NCBI RefSeq assembly: GCF_033100095.1
Contig: NZ_CP136921.1
Coordinates: 1,086,501 to 1,150,500, forward strand
From: Diaphorobacter limosus
GTDB taxonomy: Bacteria; Pseudomonadota; Gammaproteobacteria; Burkholderiales; Burkholderiaceae_C
DNA length: 64,000 nt
Direction of reading: 5' to 3'
Part shown: positions 52,448 through 61,848 of the stretch, piece by piece
Layout: every line of letters starts with the position of its first letter
Numbering within the stretch: the first letter of the stretch is position 1
Translations under genes and position numbers: made by a program
The notes under the pieces: generated by a model
What the model was told of the DNA's origin: nothing
The model's input: the letters and a program-made list of their open reading frames with translations, nothing else
Databases searched by the model: none

Positions 52448-52642
52448 CTTGTCTCTCAGGTCAACAAAACACAGGGGGGGTGAAGCTGTCCCACGCGCTG
52501 ACGCCTGGGCCCGCGCGGTGAAGATATGACATTGTGCTTGAGGGAAACTGACAAACTCCCATTTATCGCAATCAAATCCCGTAATGCAAAATTTACGCCG
52601 GGGTGATGCGGTTTTTTTTGCCAGTCTTATACAAGAGTCAAG

Positions 52643-52673
52643 AAAAAGGGCCCGGGGATCGCTCCCCGGGCCC
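52643..52673 (-). terminator. terminator of sodB
   Basis: An uninterrupted 13-bp stem (GGGCCCGGGGAGC/GATCCCCGGGCCC-like) is followed on the minus strand by five T, shortly after the sodB stop. Confidence 0.9.
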
Positions 52674-52696
52674 TGATTCTTGGCGCCAGCGCCAGG

Positions 52697-53278
52697 TCAG
52701 GCGAAGTTGGCCTCGGCAAACTTCCAGTTGACCAGCTTGTCCAGGAAGGTCTCGACGAACTTGGGGCGCAGGTTGCGGTAGTCGATGTAGTAGGCGTGCT
52801 CCCACACGTCCACCGTCAGCAGCGCCTTGTCGGCCGTGGTCAGGGGCGTGCCGGCGGCGCCGGTGTTGACGATGTCCACCGAGCCGTCAGCCTTCTTCAC
52901 CAGCCAGGTCCAGCCCGAGCCGAAGTTGCCCACGGCGCTCTTCACAAAGGCTTCCTTGAAGGCGGCGTAGCTGCCCCACTTGGCGTTGATGGCAGCGGCC
53001 AGCGCGCCCGTGGGTTCGCCGCCGCCCTGGGGTGCCATGCAGCTCCAGAAGAAGGTGTGGTTCCAGATCTGGGCGGCGTTGTTGTAGATGCCGCCGCTGG
53101 ACTTCTTGACGATGTCTTCCAGCGACATCGATTCGAACTCGGTGCCCTTCTGCAGGTTGTTCAGGTTCACCACATAGGCGTTGTGGTGCTTGCCGTGGTG
53201 GTACTCCAGCGTTTCCTGGCTGTAGTGCGGGGCCAGGGCGTCAATCGCATAGGGCAGTGGCGGCAGGGTATGTTCCAT
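52697..53278 (-). CDS. sodB: iron-type superoxide dismutase
   Basis: SodB dismutates superoxide in the cytoplasm. The 193-residue protein has metal ligands in [19 protein letters not shown] (His), and [13 protein letters not shown] (Asp and His). The [15 protein letters not shown] segment and the GSGWTWLV motif indicate the Fe/Mn family, with Gln placement typical of the Fe type. Start ATG 53278. A strong terminator follows. Confidence 0.95.
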   Translation of the reverse strand: MEHTLPPLPYAIDALAPHYSQETLEYHHGKHHNAYVVNLNNLQKGTEFESMSLEDIVKKSSGGIYNNAAQIWNHTFFWSCMAPQGGGEPTGALAAAINAKWGSYAAFKEAFVKSAVGNFGSGWTWLVKKADGSVDIVNTGAAGTPLTTADKALLTVDVWEHAYYIDYRNLRPKFVETFLDKLVNWKFAEANFA

Positions 53279-53412
53279 GGTGTCGTCCTTCGTGGGTTGT
53301 GTTGAGAAACCGCCGATGCCTGCAACGGCGGGGCAGCGGGCATTGTAGAAAGTAATAGCAGTCCGCGCTGCGGCCGGCCATATGCCGCCACCGCCGGCTG
53401 CGGTATAGACAG

Positions 53413-54759
53413 TTACAGCAGCCGACGCTGGACCACGGTGAGATCCAGCTCGCCCTCGGCCAGCCGGGCATGCACGGCCTCGCCCGGGCGCACCTGGGCG
53501 GGCCGCATCACGGGCTGGCCCTGGGCGTCGGTCAGCAGGGCGTAGCCGCGCCGCAGCACCAGCTGCGGGTTGAGCAGCGAAAGCCGCAGGGCGGCGCGCT
53601 CCAGGCGTTCACGGCGCTGCACCAGGCTGCGTTGCATGATTTGCGGCAAATGGGCCTGCAGCGCTTTACCAGACTGCGCGAGGCGCTGCGTTTTTAGTAG
53701 TGCGGCGTGGCGCATGCGCTGGGCCAGGCCGGACAGGCGCAGCTGCTGGCGGGCGACCAGGCCGGAAGGCCGACCCAGGCGTTGGGCTGCCTGATCCAGC
53801 CGCTGGTGGCGCAGGTCGATCTGGCGCTGCACGCCGTCCTGCAGCCGCCCGGCCAGCAGGTCGAGCGCCCCCAGCCAGACGGCGCGCGGCTGGCTCACCA
53901 GCTCGGCCGCGGCCGTCGGCGTGGGTGCGCGCAGGTCGGCGCAGAAGTCGGCGATGGTGAAATCGGTCTCATGCCCCACGCCGCTGACCAGCGGCACGGG
54001 GCTCTGCACGATGGTGCGGGCCAGGCGCTCGTCGTTGAAGGCCCACAAATCCTCGATGGAACCACCGCCGCGTACGAGCAGGATGACGTCGATAAACGGC
54101 ATCTCGGAATTTTTAGGCAAATCAGCCTCTGACGCCCGTCCCTTCTGCGCAAGCAGATACAGTTTTGATAGTGCATCCACGATGGACGCCGGTGCCTGCG
54201 CGCCCTGCACCAGGGCCGGCACCAGCACCACCGGGATATGCGGCACGCGCCGACGCAGGGCCGTCACCACGTCGTGCAGGGCGGCGGCGCCCGGCGATGT
54301 GACCAGGCCTATGCCGCGCGGCATGGCCGGCAGCGGCCGCTTGCGCGCGGCAGTGAACAGCCCCTCGGCCTCCAGCTGCGCCTTCAGGCGCAGAAACTGC
54401 TCGAACAGCGCACCCTGCCCCGCGCGGCGCATGCCTTCCACGATGAGCTGCAGGTCACCGCGCGCCTCGTACACGCCGAGCTGGCCGCGCACCTCGACCA
54501 GCTCGCCATCACGCGGCATGAAGTCCAGCCCGCTGGCGGCACGGCGGAACATGGCGCAGCGGATCTGACCTTGGCCGTCTTTCAGCGTGAAGTAACAATG
54601 CCCGCTGGAGGCGCGCGAAAAGCCCGTGATCTCGCCGCGCACCGCTACCGGGTTGAAGCGAGCCTGCAGCGCATCAGCAATGGCGCGGCATAGCGCGCCA
54701 ACTTCCCAGATACGCGGCGCCAGGCCTGCATCGGGCCGCTCAAACATAGGCTGCACCAT
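53413..54759 (-). CDS. xseA: exodeoxyribonuclease VII large subunit
   Basis: XseA with XseB degrades single-stranded DNA. The 448-residue protein has the N-terminal OB fold ([38 protein letters not shown]), the catalytic core ([69 protein letters not shown]) and a C-terminal coiled coil. Two stretches, about residues 198-217 and 354-372, are encoded by DNA resembling the interspersed palindrome family. I chose ATG 54759; 54747 is an alternative. Confidence 0.93.
   Translation of the reverse strand: MVQPMFERPDAGLAPRIWEVGALCRAIADALQARFNPVAVRGEITGFSRASSGHCYFTLKDGQGQIRCAMFRRAASGLDFMPRDGELVEVRGQLGVYEARGDLQLIVEGMRRAGQGALFEQFLRLKAQLEAEGLFTAARKRPLPAMPRGIGLVTSPGAAALHDVVTALRRRVPHIPVVLVPALVQGAQAPASIVDALSKLYLLAQKGRASEADLPKNSEMPFIDVILLVRGGGSIEDLWAFNDERLARTIVQSPVPLVSGVGHETDFTIADFCADLRAPTPTAAAELVSQPRAVWLGALDLLAGRLQDGVQRQIDLRHQRLDQAAQRLGRPSGLVARQQLRLSGLAQRMRHAALLKTQRLAQSGKALQAHLPQIMQRSLVQRRERLERAALRLSLLNPQLVLRRGYALLTDAQGQPVMRPAQVRPGEAVHARLAEGELDLTVVQRRLL
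53643..53697. repeat. AGCGCTT-type repeat inside xseA (coiled-coil region)
   Basis: On the coding strand: CTACTAAAAACGCAGCGCCT, CGCGCAGTCTGGTAAAGCGC, TGCAGGCCCATTTGCC. The right arm (AAAGCGCTGCAGGCCCATTT) matches the intergenic copies well. It stays in frame and encodes [16 protein letters not shown]. Confidence 0.6.
54108..54166. repeat. AGCGCTT-type repeat inside xseA (before GGGSIEDLW)
   Basis: On the coding strand: CACTATCAAAACTGTATCTG, CTTGCGCAGAAGGGACGGGC, GTCAGAGGCTGATTTGCC. Edges and arms align with the intergenic form. It encodes [17 protein letters not shown], a segment that looks like an insertion between conserved XseA blocks. Confidence 0.68.
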
Positions 54760-55101
54760 GCCTGCGAGGGTGGCCCAGCCGGCCACTAGTCCACAGTTCG
54801 CCGCAGGCGACACCTGGCGCCGGAAGTTCGCAAGTACTGCGCCACAGGCCATGCAAGTACGTGCAAGCCATTGATTTACAACAATTTTTCAATGCGTGAT
54901 TTTTCATCAATCTAGCCAAAGCATGTATTGGCGCCGTCTGGCGTGCTTTGTGCACGCGGTTTCCCACAAAGTTATCCACAGAAACTGTGGGGCAAGCGGA
55001 GGACGGGGCATGGATGGTACGGTGACGCACTGGCCGCGTTGGGCGTGGTTGCGGGCTGCGCCATAATCCCCGCTGCTTTTTATTGTGAGCGGAGTTAAGA
55101 A
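54760..55101. other. intergenic region between divergent xseA and exbB, with DnaA box
   Basis: A perfect DnaA box TTATCCACA is at 54972-54980. A promoter for exbB is likely: TTGGGC at 55039-55044, 17-base spacer, CATAAT at 55062-55067. GGAG at about 55091 is the exbB ribosome site. Nothing else was recognised. Confidence 0.6.
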
Positions 55102-55734
55102 TTGCTGTCGATCATACAAGCCGCCGGCTGGCCCATCTGGCCCCTGATTGCCTGCTCCATCTTGGCGCTGGCGCTGGTTTTCGAGCGCTTCGTGGCGCTG
55201 AAGACGGCCCGCGTCGTCCCGCCGAAGCTGCTGGACGAGGCGATCTCGGTGTCGTCCAAATCCGTGCCGGGGCCCGACGTGGTGACCCAGCTGGCACAGA
55301 ACTCGGCCCTGGGTGAGGTGCTGGCCAGCGGCCTGCGCACCCTGAACAGCCACCCGCAGAGCAGCGAGGCCGAGCTGCGCGCAGCCATGGAGGGCGCCGG
55401 CCGCACGGTGGCGCACCGGCTGGAGAAATACCTGACGGCCCTGGCGACGATTGCCTCGGCCGCGCCGCTGCTGGGCCTGCTGGGCACGGTGATCGGCATG
55501 ATCGAGATCTTTGGCTCGCAGGCCGGCGGTGGCGCGGTGGGCGGCGGCAACCCGGCGCAGCTGGCGCATGGCATTTCCATCGCGCTGTACAACACGGCCT
55601 TCGGCCTGATCGTGGCCATTCCCACGCTGATCTTCTGGCGCTATTTCAGAAGCCGCGTGGACGAGTACCTGCTGACGCTGGAGCTGGCCGCCGAGCAGTT
55701 CGTGCGCCACCTTGGGCGCCTGCGCAAGCCATGA
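55102..55734 (+). CDS. exbB: MotA/TolQ/ExbB proton-channel family protein
   Basis: A 210-residue inner-membrane protein that, with ExbD, uses the proton gradient to energise outer-membrane transport. Three helices are visible: the N-terminal PIWPLIACSILALALVFERF, then ATIASAAPLLGLLGTVIGMIEIF (the family signature) and ISIALYNTAFGLIVAIPTLIFW. The start is a TTG with GGAG seven bases upstream. It overlaps exbD by four bases. The order exbB-exbD-lpxK-ycaR-kdsB is a conserved betaproteobacterial envelope cluster. No tonB is adjacent. Confidence 0.92.
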   Translation: MLSIIQAAGWPIWPLIACSILALALVFERFVALKTARVVPPKLLDEAISVSSKSVPGPDVVTQLAQNSALGEVLASGLRTLNSHPQSSEAELRAAMEGAGRTVAHRLEKYLTALATIASAAPLLGLLGTVIGMIEIFGSQAGGGAVGGGNPAQLAHGISIALYNTAFGLIVAIPTLIFWRYFRSRVDEYLLTLELAAEQFVRHLGRLRKP

Positions 55735-56156
55735 ACTTCAGACCCCGCCAGAAGGAAGAACCGGAGATCAACCTGATCCCGTTCATCGACGTGCTGCTGG
55801 TGATCCTCATCTTTTTGATGCTGTCCACCACCTACAGCAAGTTCACCGAGCTGCAGCTGACCCTGCCCGTGGCCGACGCCGAACAGCTGCGCGACCACCC
55901 CAAGGAGGTCATCGTGGCCGTAGCCGCCGACGGACGCTATGCCATCAACAAGACCCCGCTGGAAGGCAAGCATGTCGAGCAGGTGGCGCGCGCGCTGTCC
56001 GAGGCCTCCACCGCCGGGCCCAAAAGCGTGGTCATCATCAGCGCCGATGCCGCCGCGCCGCACCAGTCCGTGGTCACGGTGATGGAGGCCGCGCGCCGCG
56101 TGGGCCTGTCGCAGATCACCTTTGCCACCCAATCGTCGGCGCAGGCCGGCCGCTGA
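55731..56156 (+). CDS. exbD: ExbD/TolR-family protein
   Basis: A 141-residue protein with one N-terminal membrane helix and a periplasmic domain. The key motif INLIPFIDVLLVILIFLML contains the proton-path Asp. The periplasmic part has VVIISADAAAPHQSVVTVMEAARRVGL. It is translationally coupled to exbB (ATGA overlap) and followed after four bases by lpxK. Confidence 0.93.
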   Translation: MNFRPRQKEEPEINLIPFIDVLLVILIFLMLSTTYSKFTELQLTLPVADAEQLRDHPKEVIVAVAADGRYAINKTPLEGKHVEQVARALSEASTAGPKSVVIISADAAAPHQSVVTVMEAARRVGLSQITFATQSSAQAGR

Positions 56157-56160
56157 TCGC

Positions 56161-57156
56161 ATGAGCGCCGCCGCGCGGCTACGCCAGGCCTGGCAGCAGC
56201 GCGGCCCGCTGGCGCTGCTGCTGTGGCCACTGACCCTGCCCTACCGGCTGCTGACGGCGCTGCGCCGCGCGCTCTACCGCACGGGCCTGCTGAAACAGCA
56301 CCGCCTGCCGGTGCCGGTCATCGTGGTCGGCAACGTCATCGTCGGCGGCGCCGGCAAGACCCCCGTCACCCTGGCCCTGCTGCAACATCTGCGTGCCGCG
56401 GGCTGGCGCCCGGGCGTCATCTCGCGCGGCTATGGCCGTCAAACCATCAGCTGCCGCCCGGCCCTGCCGACGAGCAGCGCCGCCGAGGTGGGAGACGAGC
56501 CGCTGCTGATCGCCCGCAGCGCCGGCGTGCCGGTGTACGTGGCGCGCCGCCGCGCCGATGCCGGTCGGGCGCTGCTGGCGGCCCACCCCGAGGTCAACAT
56601 CCTCGTCTGCGACGACGGCCTGCAGCACCTGCAACTGGCACGCGACGTGGAGGTCTGCGTCTTCAACGACGAGGGCATTGGCAACGGCTGGCTGCTGCCC
56701 GCCGGCCCGCTGCGTGAACCCTGGCCGCGCGCCGTCGATCTGGTGCTGCACGCCGGCGCGGCGCCCGGCGGATCGGCGCCGCAGTTCCCGCTATCGCGCC
56801 GCCTCGCCGACCATGCCGTGGACGCCAAGGGCCGCCAACTGCCGCTGGCGCAGCTGCGCGGCTTGAAACTGCACGCCCTGGCCGCCATTGCCCGCCCGCA
56901 AGACTTTTTTGCCATGCTGCGGGCCCAGGGCCTGCCGCCCGCGACCGAAGAGGCGCTGCCAGATCACTATGATTTTTCTAGCTGGAAGCGCCCTTCAGAT
57001 AAGCGCTTGATACCGATTTGTACCGAAAAAGACGCCGTCAAGCTCTGGCCCGCCCACCCCGGCGCCCTGGCCGTGCCCCTGCGCCTCGATATACCGGCGG
57101 CCTTCTTCGCCGCGCTGGACGCACGCCTGGCCTCGCTATCATCGCCCCGCCATTGA
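56161..57156 (+). CDS. lpxK: tetraacyldisaccharide 4'-kinase
   Basis: LpxK phosphorylates the lipid A precursor disaccharide at the inner membrane. The 331-residue protein has an amphipathic N-terminus, Walker [19 protein letters not shown] (about 57-74), the catalytic region [31 protein letters not shown] and [16 protein letters not shown], and the base-binding [11 protein letters not shown]. Between about 270 and 285 the sequence [14 protein letters not shown] is encoded by a copy of the interspersed palindrome. It sits in the exbD-lpxK-ycaR-kdsB-adk cluster. Confidence 0.94.
   Translation: MSAAARLRQAWQQRGPLALLLWPLTLPYRLLTALRRALYRTGLLKQHRLPVPVIVVGNVIVGGAGKTPVTLALLQHLRAAGWRPGVISRGYGRQTISCRPALPTSSAAEVGDEPLLIARSAGVPVYVARRRADAGRALLAAHPEVNILVCDDGLQHLQLARDVEVCVFNDEGIGNGWLLPAGPLREPWPRAVDLVLHAGAAPGGSAPQFPLSRRLADHAVDAKGRQLPLAQLRGLKLHALAAIARPQDFFAMLRAQGLPPATEEALPDHYDFSSWKRPSDKRLIPICTEKDAVKLWPAHPGALAVPLRLDIPAAFFAALDARLASLSSPRH
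56970..57016. repeat. AGCGCTT-type repeat inside lpxK (in frame)
   Basis: ATTTTTCTAGCTGGAAGCGC, CCTTCAGATAAGCGCTTGAT, ACCGATTTG: edges, both arms and the AGATAAGCGCTTG side match the intergenic copies closely. It encodes [15 protein letters not shown] between conserved LpxK blocks. Confidence 0.75.
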
Positions 57157-57164
57157 GGAACACC

Positions 57165-57347
57165 ATGGACCCGAAACTGCTTGAACTGCTGGTCTGCCCC
57201 GTCACCAAGGGCCCGCTGACCTATGACCGAGAACACCAGGAGCTGATTTCGCGCAGCGCGCGCCTGGCCTACCCCGTGCGCGACGGCATTCCCGTGCTGC
57301 TGGAGAACGAGGCCCGCACGCTCACCGACGAGGAGCTGGAGCGGTGA
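57165..57347 (+). CDS. ycaR: YcaR/Trm112-like small protein
   Basis: A 60-residue protein of the Trm112/YcaR family, often encoded between lpxK and kdsB. It has [17 protein letters not shown] at the N-terminus and [20 protein letters not shown] in the middle. Only one of the paired cysteines of zinc-binding Trm112 members is present, as in YcaR. The ATG at 57165 follows GAGGAA. Its end overlaps the kdsB start. Confidence 0.9.
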   Translation: MDPKLLELLVCPVTKGPLTYDREHQELISRSARLAYPVRDGIPVLLENEARTLTDEELER

Positions 57348-58132
57348 GCACCGCCGCCGCGCCCTTCACGGTGCTGATCCCGGCGCGCCTGGCCTCCACG
57401 CGCCTGCCGAACAAGCCGCTGGCCGACATCGCCGGCCTGCCCATGGTCGTGCATGTGGCGCGCCGCGCCGCGCAAAGCGCCGCCCTGCGTTGCGTGGTGG
57501 CGGCCGACGATGGTCGCATCGTCGATGCTTGCCGCCTGCACGGCGTCGAGGCCCTGCTGACCCGCGCCGACCACGCCAGTGGCAGCGACCGCCTGGCCGA
57601 AGCCTGCGAGCAACTGAGCCTGGCCGGAGACGACATCGTCGTCAACGTGCAGGGCGACGAGCCACTGATCGACCCGCAGCTCATCGACGCCGTGGCCGCG
57701 CTGCTGCACCAGCGCGCCGACGCCAGCATGGGCACGGCCGCCCATGCCATCGCCAGCGCCGCCGACTTTGCCAACCCCAACGTGGTCAAGGTGGTGCTGG
57801 ACGCACATGGCCTGGCGCACTACTTCAGCCGTGCGCCGATCCCCCATGCGCGCGACCACGCCGCCGGGAGCTGCTGGTGGCAGCCCGGCCAGGGCGGCCC
57901 GGCCGGCTTTGCGCCGCTGCGCCACATCGGCATCTACAGCTACCGCGCCGGTTTTCTGCGCGGCTTTCCGCAGCTGCCACCCGCACCCACCGAGCAGCTG
58001 GAGGCGCTGGAGCAGCTGCGCGCGCTCTGGCACGGCCACCGCATCGCCGTGCATGTGACGGCCAGCGAGCCGGGCGCCGGCGTGGACACCCCCACCGACC
58101 TGGAACGCGTGCGCGCCCTGCTGGCGGGGTAG
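57344..58132 (+). CDS. kdsB: 3-deoxy-manno-octulosonate cytidylyltransferase
   Basis: KdsB activates Kdo as CMP-Kdo for lipopolysaccharide assembly. The 262-residue enzyme shows [22 protein letters not shown], the substrate loop [15 protein letters not shown], the metal-site [12 protein letters not shown], and the late [12 protein letters not shown] and [19 protein letters not shown]. It begins with GTG overlapping the ycaR stop (GTGA), showing coupling. adk follows after 111 bases. Confidence 0.95.
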   Translation: MSTAAAPFTVLIPARLASTRLPNKPLADIAGLPMVVHVARRAAQSAALRCVVAADDGRIVDACRLHGVEALLTRADHASGSDRLAEACEQLSLAGDDIVVNVQGDEPLIDPQLIDAVAALLHQRADASMGTAAHAIASAADFANPNVVKVVLDAHGLAHYFSRAPIPHARDHAAGSCWWQPGQGGPAGFAPLRHIGIYSYRAGFLRGFPQLPPAPTEQLEALEQLRALWHGHRIAVHVTASEPGAGVDTPTDLERVRALLAG

Positions 58133-58900
<768 letters not shown>

Positions 58901-58918
58901 TCCTGCCTCGGCACCACC

Positions 58919-58942
58919 AACGCCCCGCAACGCGGGGCGTTG
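58919..58942. terminator. terminator between adk and asparaginase
   Basis: A GC-rich perfect stem AACGCCCCGC / GCGGGGCGTT followed by GTGCTTTTC lies between the convergent genes. The T run after the stem favours the plus strand (adk). Confidence 0.75.
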
Positions 58943-58955
58943 TGCTTTTCGGGCC

Positions 58956-59906
58956 TCACGCCCCCTGCATCAACTCCAGCAGCAGACTCACGCGCGCCTT
59001 CACGGGGCTCAGGCCCCCAGCGTCCTGCCACGGCGCATCGTGCAGATCCAGCATGCGCCCCTGCGGGCAGCGCGAGGCCACGCGCACCTGAACACCCGCG
59101 GCCACGGCACGCTCCAGGGCCCGCTCCAGCGCCTGGTGCAAGGTGCCGTTGCCAGTCGCCGCAACCACGATGCCCCGGGCGCCGCCCTGCACCAGCCAAT
59201 CGACCAGCGCACCATCGCTGCCCGCATGGCTGAGAATGATTTCCACGCGCGGCCAGGGGCTGCGGCCCAGCGCGGGCAGCAGTCCGGCATGCCGGGGCGC
59301 GGCCGGCTGCGGCGCCCGGCCATGGGCCCAGCGCAAGCGGCCATCCTCCACCCAGCCCAGGGGCCCGGTGTCGCCGGAGTCGAACGCATCCAGCCGCAGC
59401 GGGTGCACCTTGGCCACCTCGCGCGCGCCATGCACCACACCGGCGGCCACCATCAGCACGCCATGCGCCGTGGGCTCGGTCGCCAGGGCCACGGCATCCA
59501 GCAGGTTCTGCGGCCCGTCCGGCGCCAGCGCCGTGGCCGGGCGCATGGCGCAGGTCAGCACCACGGGCCTGGTGGCATCCAGCAGGTTCGCCAGCAGCCA
59601 GGCCGTCTCTTCCAGCGTGTCCGTGCCATGGGTGATGACGATGCCGGCCACCAAGGGATCGGCCAGGTGCAGCGCGCAGCGCTGCGCCAGCCGCGCCCAG
59701 ACCTCATAACCCATGTCCTTGCTGTCGATCTGCGCAATTTGCTCGGCCACCAGGCTGGCGCCGGCCGCGCGCGCAAGGGCGGGAATGGCGGACAGCAACT
59801 GCTCCACCCCGATCTGCCCGGCCGTGTAGCCCACATTGGCCCCAGCCATATCGGACTTACCGGCAATCGTGCCCCCGGTGCCCAGCACCACGACTTTTCT
59901 TTCCAT
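58956..59906 (-). CDS. L-asparaginase (cytoplasmic type)
   Basis: A 316-residue asparaginase/glutaminase-family enzyme. Both catalytic threonine motifs are present: VLGTGGTIAGK at the N-terminus and ITHGTDTLEETAW near residue 93. There is no signal peptide, so it probably acts in the cytoplasm on asparagine. It is convergent with adk and divergent from lexA with 91 bases between the starts, so its promoter shares space with the LexA boxes. Confidence 0.92.
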   Translation of the reverse strand: MERKVVVLGTGGTIAGKSDMAGANVGYTAGQIGVEQLLSAIPALARAAGASLVAEQIAQIDSKDMGYEVWARLAQRCALHLADPLVAGIVITHGTDTLEETAWLLANLLDATRPVVLTCAMRPATALAPDGPQNLLDAVALATEPTAHGVLMVAAGVVHGAREVAKVHPLRLDAFDSGDTGPLGWVEDGRLRWAHGRAPQPAAPRHAGLLPALGRSPWPRVEIILSHAGSDGALVDWLVQGGARGIVVAATGNGTLHQALERALERAVAAGVQVRVASRCPQGRMLDLHDAPWQDAGGLSPVKARVSLLLELMQGA

Positions 59907-59929
59907 ACCCGCTTGCGCCTTTTCAAAAA

Positions 59930-59945
59930 CTGTTCAAAAATACAG
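59930..59945 (+). promoter_or_regulatory. LexA box 1
   Basis: CTGTTCAAAAATACAG is a perfect CTGT-N8-ACAG operator, 52 bases before the lexA start, indicating autoregulation. It also lies 24 bases upstream of the divergent asparaginase start. Confidence 0.92.
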
Positions 59946-59948
59946 CCA

Positions 59949-59964
59949 CTGGATTAAACAACAG
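59949..59964 (+). promoter_or_regulatory. LexA box 2
   Basis: CTGGATTAAACAACAG is CTGG-N8-ACAG, one mismatch from the consensus, centred 19 bases after box 1, so two dimers could bind on nearly the same helix face. Confidence 0.82.
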
Positions 59965-59997
59965 TAACCCTCCAACCGCCAGCACCGGACTCACCAC

Positions 59998-60672
59998 ATG
60001 CTCGACAGCCCCAAGCTCACCGCCCGCCAGCAGCAGATTCTGGACTTGATCCAGACCGCCATCGCGCGCACCGGCGCGCCGCCCACGCGTGCCGAAATCG
60101 CGGCCGAGCTCGGTTTCAAGTCCGCCAACGCGGCCGAAGAGCACCTGCAGGCCCTGGCGCGCAAGGGTGTGATCGAGCTGGTCAGCGGCACCTCGCGCGG
60201 CATACGGCTGTGCGGCGAGACCGTGCGCCACATCAACGCGGTGCGCGGCACCCAGTTCAGCCTGCCGATTCCCGGCCTGTCCCAGCTCACCTTGCCGCTC
60301 ATAGGCCGCGTCGCGGCGGGTTCGCCCATTCTGGCGCAGGAGCATGTGGATCAAACCTATACGGTGGAGGGCAACCTGTTCGCGCACAAGCCCGACTACC
60401 TGCTCAAGGTGCGCGGCATGTCCATGCGCGACGCCGGCATCATGGACGGCGACCTGCTGGCCGTGCAGGCCACACGCGAGGCGCGCAGCGGCCAGATCAT
60501 CGTCGCGCGCCTGGGTGACGACGTCACCGTCAAGCGCCTGCGTCGCACCGGCCGCGCCATCGAGCTGCTGCCCGAGAACCCCGACTATCCCGTCATCCGC
60601 GTCGAGCCCGGCGAGCCCTTCGAGATTGAGGGCCTGGCCGTGGGCCTGATCCGCAACACTATGCTGATGTAG
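59998..60672 (+). CDS. lexA: SOS repressor LexA
   Basis: LexA represses SOS genes and self-cleaves when RecA is activated. The 224-residue protein has the winged-helix DNA-binding domain ([41 protein letters not shown]), the cleavage site Ala107-Gly108 in [10 protein letters not shown], the catalytic Ser142 in [11 protein letters not shown] and Lys179 in DVTVKRLRR. Two LexA boxes precede it. Confidence 0.97.
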   Translation: MLDSPKLTARQQQILDLIQTAIARTGAPPTRAEIAAELGFKSANAAEEHLQALARKGVIELVSGTSRGIRLCGETVRHINAVRGTQFSLPIPGLSQLTLPLIGRVAAGSPILAQEHVDQTYTVEGNLFAHKPDYLLKVRGMSMRDAGIMDGDLLAVQATREARSGQIIVARLGDDVTVKRLRRTGRAIELLPENPDYPVIRVEPGEPFEIEGLAVGLIRNTMLM

Positions 60673-60817
60673 GCATGGCCGGCGCCGCCGCAGGTGGCGG
60701 GCGTTTGGACTGCGGGCCATGCTGTTGGCCTGCAGCCAACCCTGCAGGTGCGCGTCTTTTTCTTGGCAATCCTGCCTGTGTTTCACTTTCATGCCATTGG
60801 CATCAAGGAGTCTTCAC

Positions 60818-61153
60818 ATGGTTCACATGGGATTCGCCCTGCGCGCGCTGTCGTCCATTTCCAGCCTGTGCAACCCGCTGCTGCGCAGCCATTCATGGCA
60901 CAAGCCCGCGCCAGACAGCCAGCCGCAGTTGCACGCTGCACCATCCGTGCATGCCAGCCACACCACCCCGGGCGCCGAGCGCCGCTGCGCGGCCGCAGCG
61001 CAAGCGGCTCCTGCCGCCGCGCCACGCCCGACGGCTTCCACCCGCCCGCTGCGCGTGATCCTGCGCCAGCAGGACGACGGCGCCTGCCGCCTGCTGATCT
61101 CCGGGCGTATGGCGGATGTCTGCGCCGAACTCGATCGCCTGGCGCTGCACTGA
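60818..61153 (+). CDS. small unknown protein downstream of lexA
   Basis: A 111-residue soluble protein that I do not recognise. It begins MVHMGFALRALSSISSLCNP, has an Ala/Pro-rich low-complexity middle, and ends in a folded-looking LRVILRQQDDGACRLLISGR followed by MADVCAELDRLALH. Expression is supported by AAGGAG eight bases before the ATG at 60818, which is why I rejected the longer frame from 60719. It follows lexA in the same direction after 145 bases without a terminator, so it may be read as part of the SOS transcript (inference). Confidence 0.65.
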   Translation: MVHMGFALRALSSISSLCNPLLRSHSWHKPAPDSQPQLHAAPSVHASHTTPGAERRCAAAAQAAPAAAPRPTASTRPLRVILRQQDDGACRLLISGRMADVCAELDRLALH

Positions 61154-61245
61154 TGTCCGCCACGGGCGCGCAACCGGCGGCACGGATGCAATTTAAGTAA
61201 TTGCTAATACACTGCATCTCTCTTTCCTCAAGACGGAGTACTGCA

Positions 61246-61791
61246 ATGAAAAACTACCTACTGGCCCTGGTTCTGGGCCTGGCAGCCCTGGGCGCGCAGG
61301 CGGTGGAGATGGAAATTTCCGCCAAGGAGGTCTACGAAAAGGTGCAGGGCAACGACCCCGGCGTACTTTTTGTCGATGTGCGCGACCCGCTGGAAATCAT
61401 GTTCACCGGCTTCACCGACGTGGTGCATGTGAACATTCCCTATCTGCTGGCCGATCGCACCCGTTGGGAGGACGAGCGCAGCATCTACCGCCTCTACCGC
61501 AACCCCGATTTTGTGGCCCAGATCAAGGCCGAGCTGGCGCGCCGCGGCATGAAAGAGGATGCCGAGGTCATCACCCTGTGCCGCTCGGGCAGCGAGCGTG
61601 GCAAGCCCAGCGCCCAATTCCTGCGCGATAACGGCCTGCCCAATGCACGCTATGTCGTCAACGGCTTCCAGGGCAGCCCGGTCAAGGACGGCCCCCAGGC
61701 CGGGCTGCGCATCGTCAACGGCTGGCAAAACAGCGGCCTGCCCTGGAGCGCCAAGATGACCCCGGGCAAGATGTTCCGCGTGGATAAGTAG
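61246..61791 (+). CDS. exported rhodanese-like protein
   Basis: A 181-residue periplasmic protein with a signal peptide (LLALVLGLAALGAQA) and one rhodanese domain. VLFVDVRDPLEIMFTGFTDV is the N-terminal part; the active-site loop LCRSGSERGKPSA supplies Cys112. Rhodanese domains carry persulfide sulfur; the partner here is unknown. GGAG lies eight bases before the ATG. The gene ends at an interspersed palindrome. Confidence 0.9.
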   Translation: MKNYLLALVLGLAALGAQAVEMEISAKEVYEKVQGNDPGVLFVDVRDPLEIMFTGFTDVVHVNIPYLLADRTRWEDERSIYRLYRNPDFVAQIKAELARRGMKEDAEVITLCRSGSERGKPSAQFLRDNGLPNARYVVNGFQGSPVKDGPQAGLRIVNGWQNSGLPWSAKMTPGKMFRVDK

Positions 61792-61796
61792 CGGTT

Positions 61797-61848
61797 TTTG
61801 GCGATGGCGCGCACCAATAAAGCGCTAAAAGCTATCATTTTTGATAGT
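61797..61848. repeat. AGCGCTT-type interspersed palindromic repeat, copy 8
   Basis: TTGGCGATGGCGCGCACC, AATAAAGCGCTAAAAGCTAT, CATTTTTGATAG. It fills the gap between the convergent rhodanese and hrpA genes. Confidence 0.72.

Noticed and set aside
54972..54980. replication origin
   Set aside because: Only one perfect DnaA box; no cluster of boxes, no dnaA/dnaN and no clear AT-rich unwinding element.
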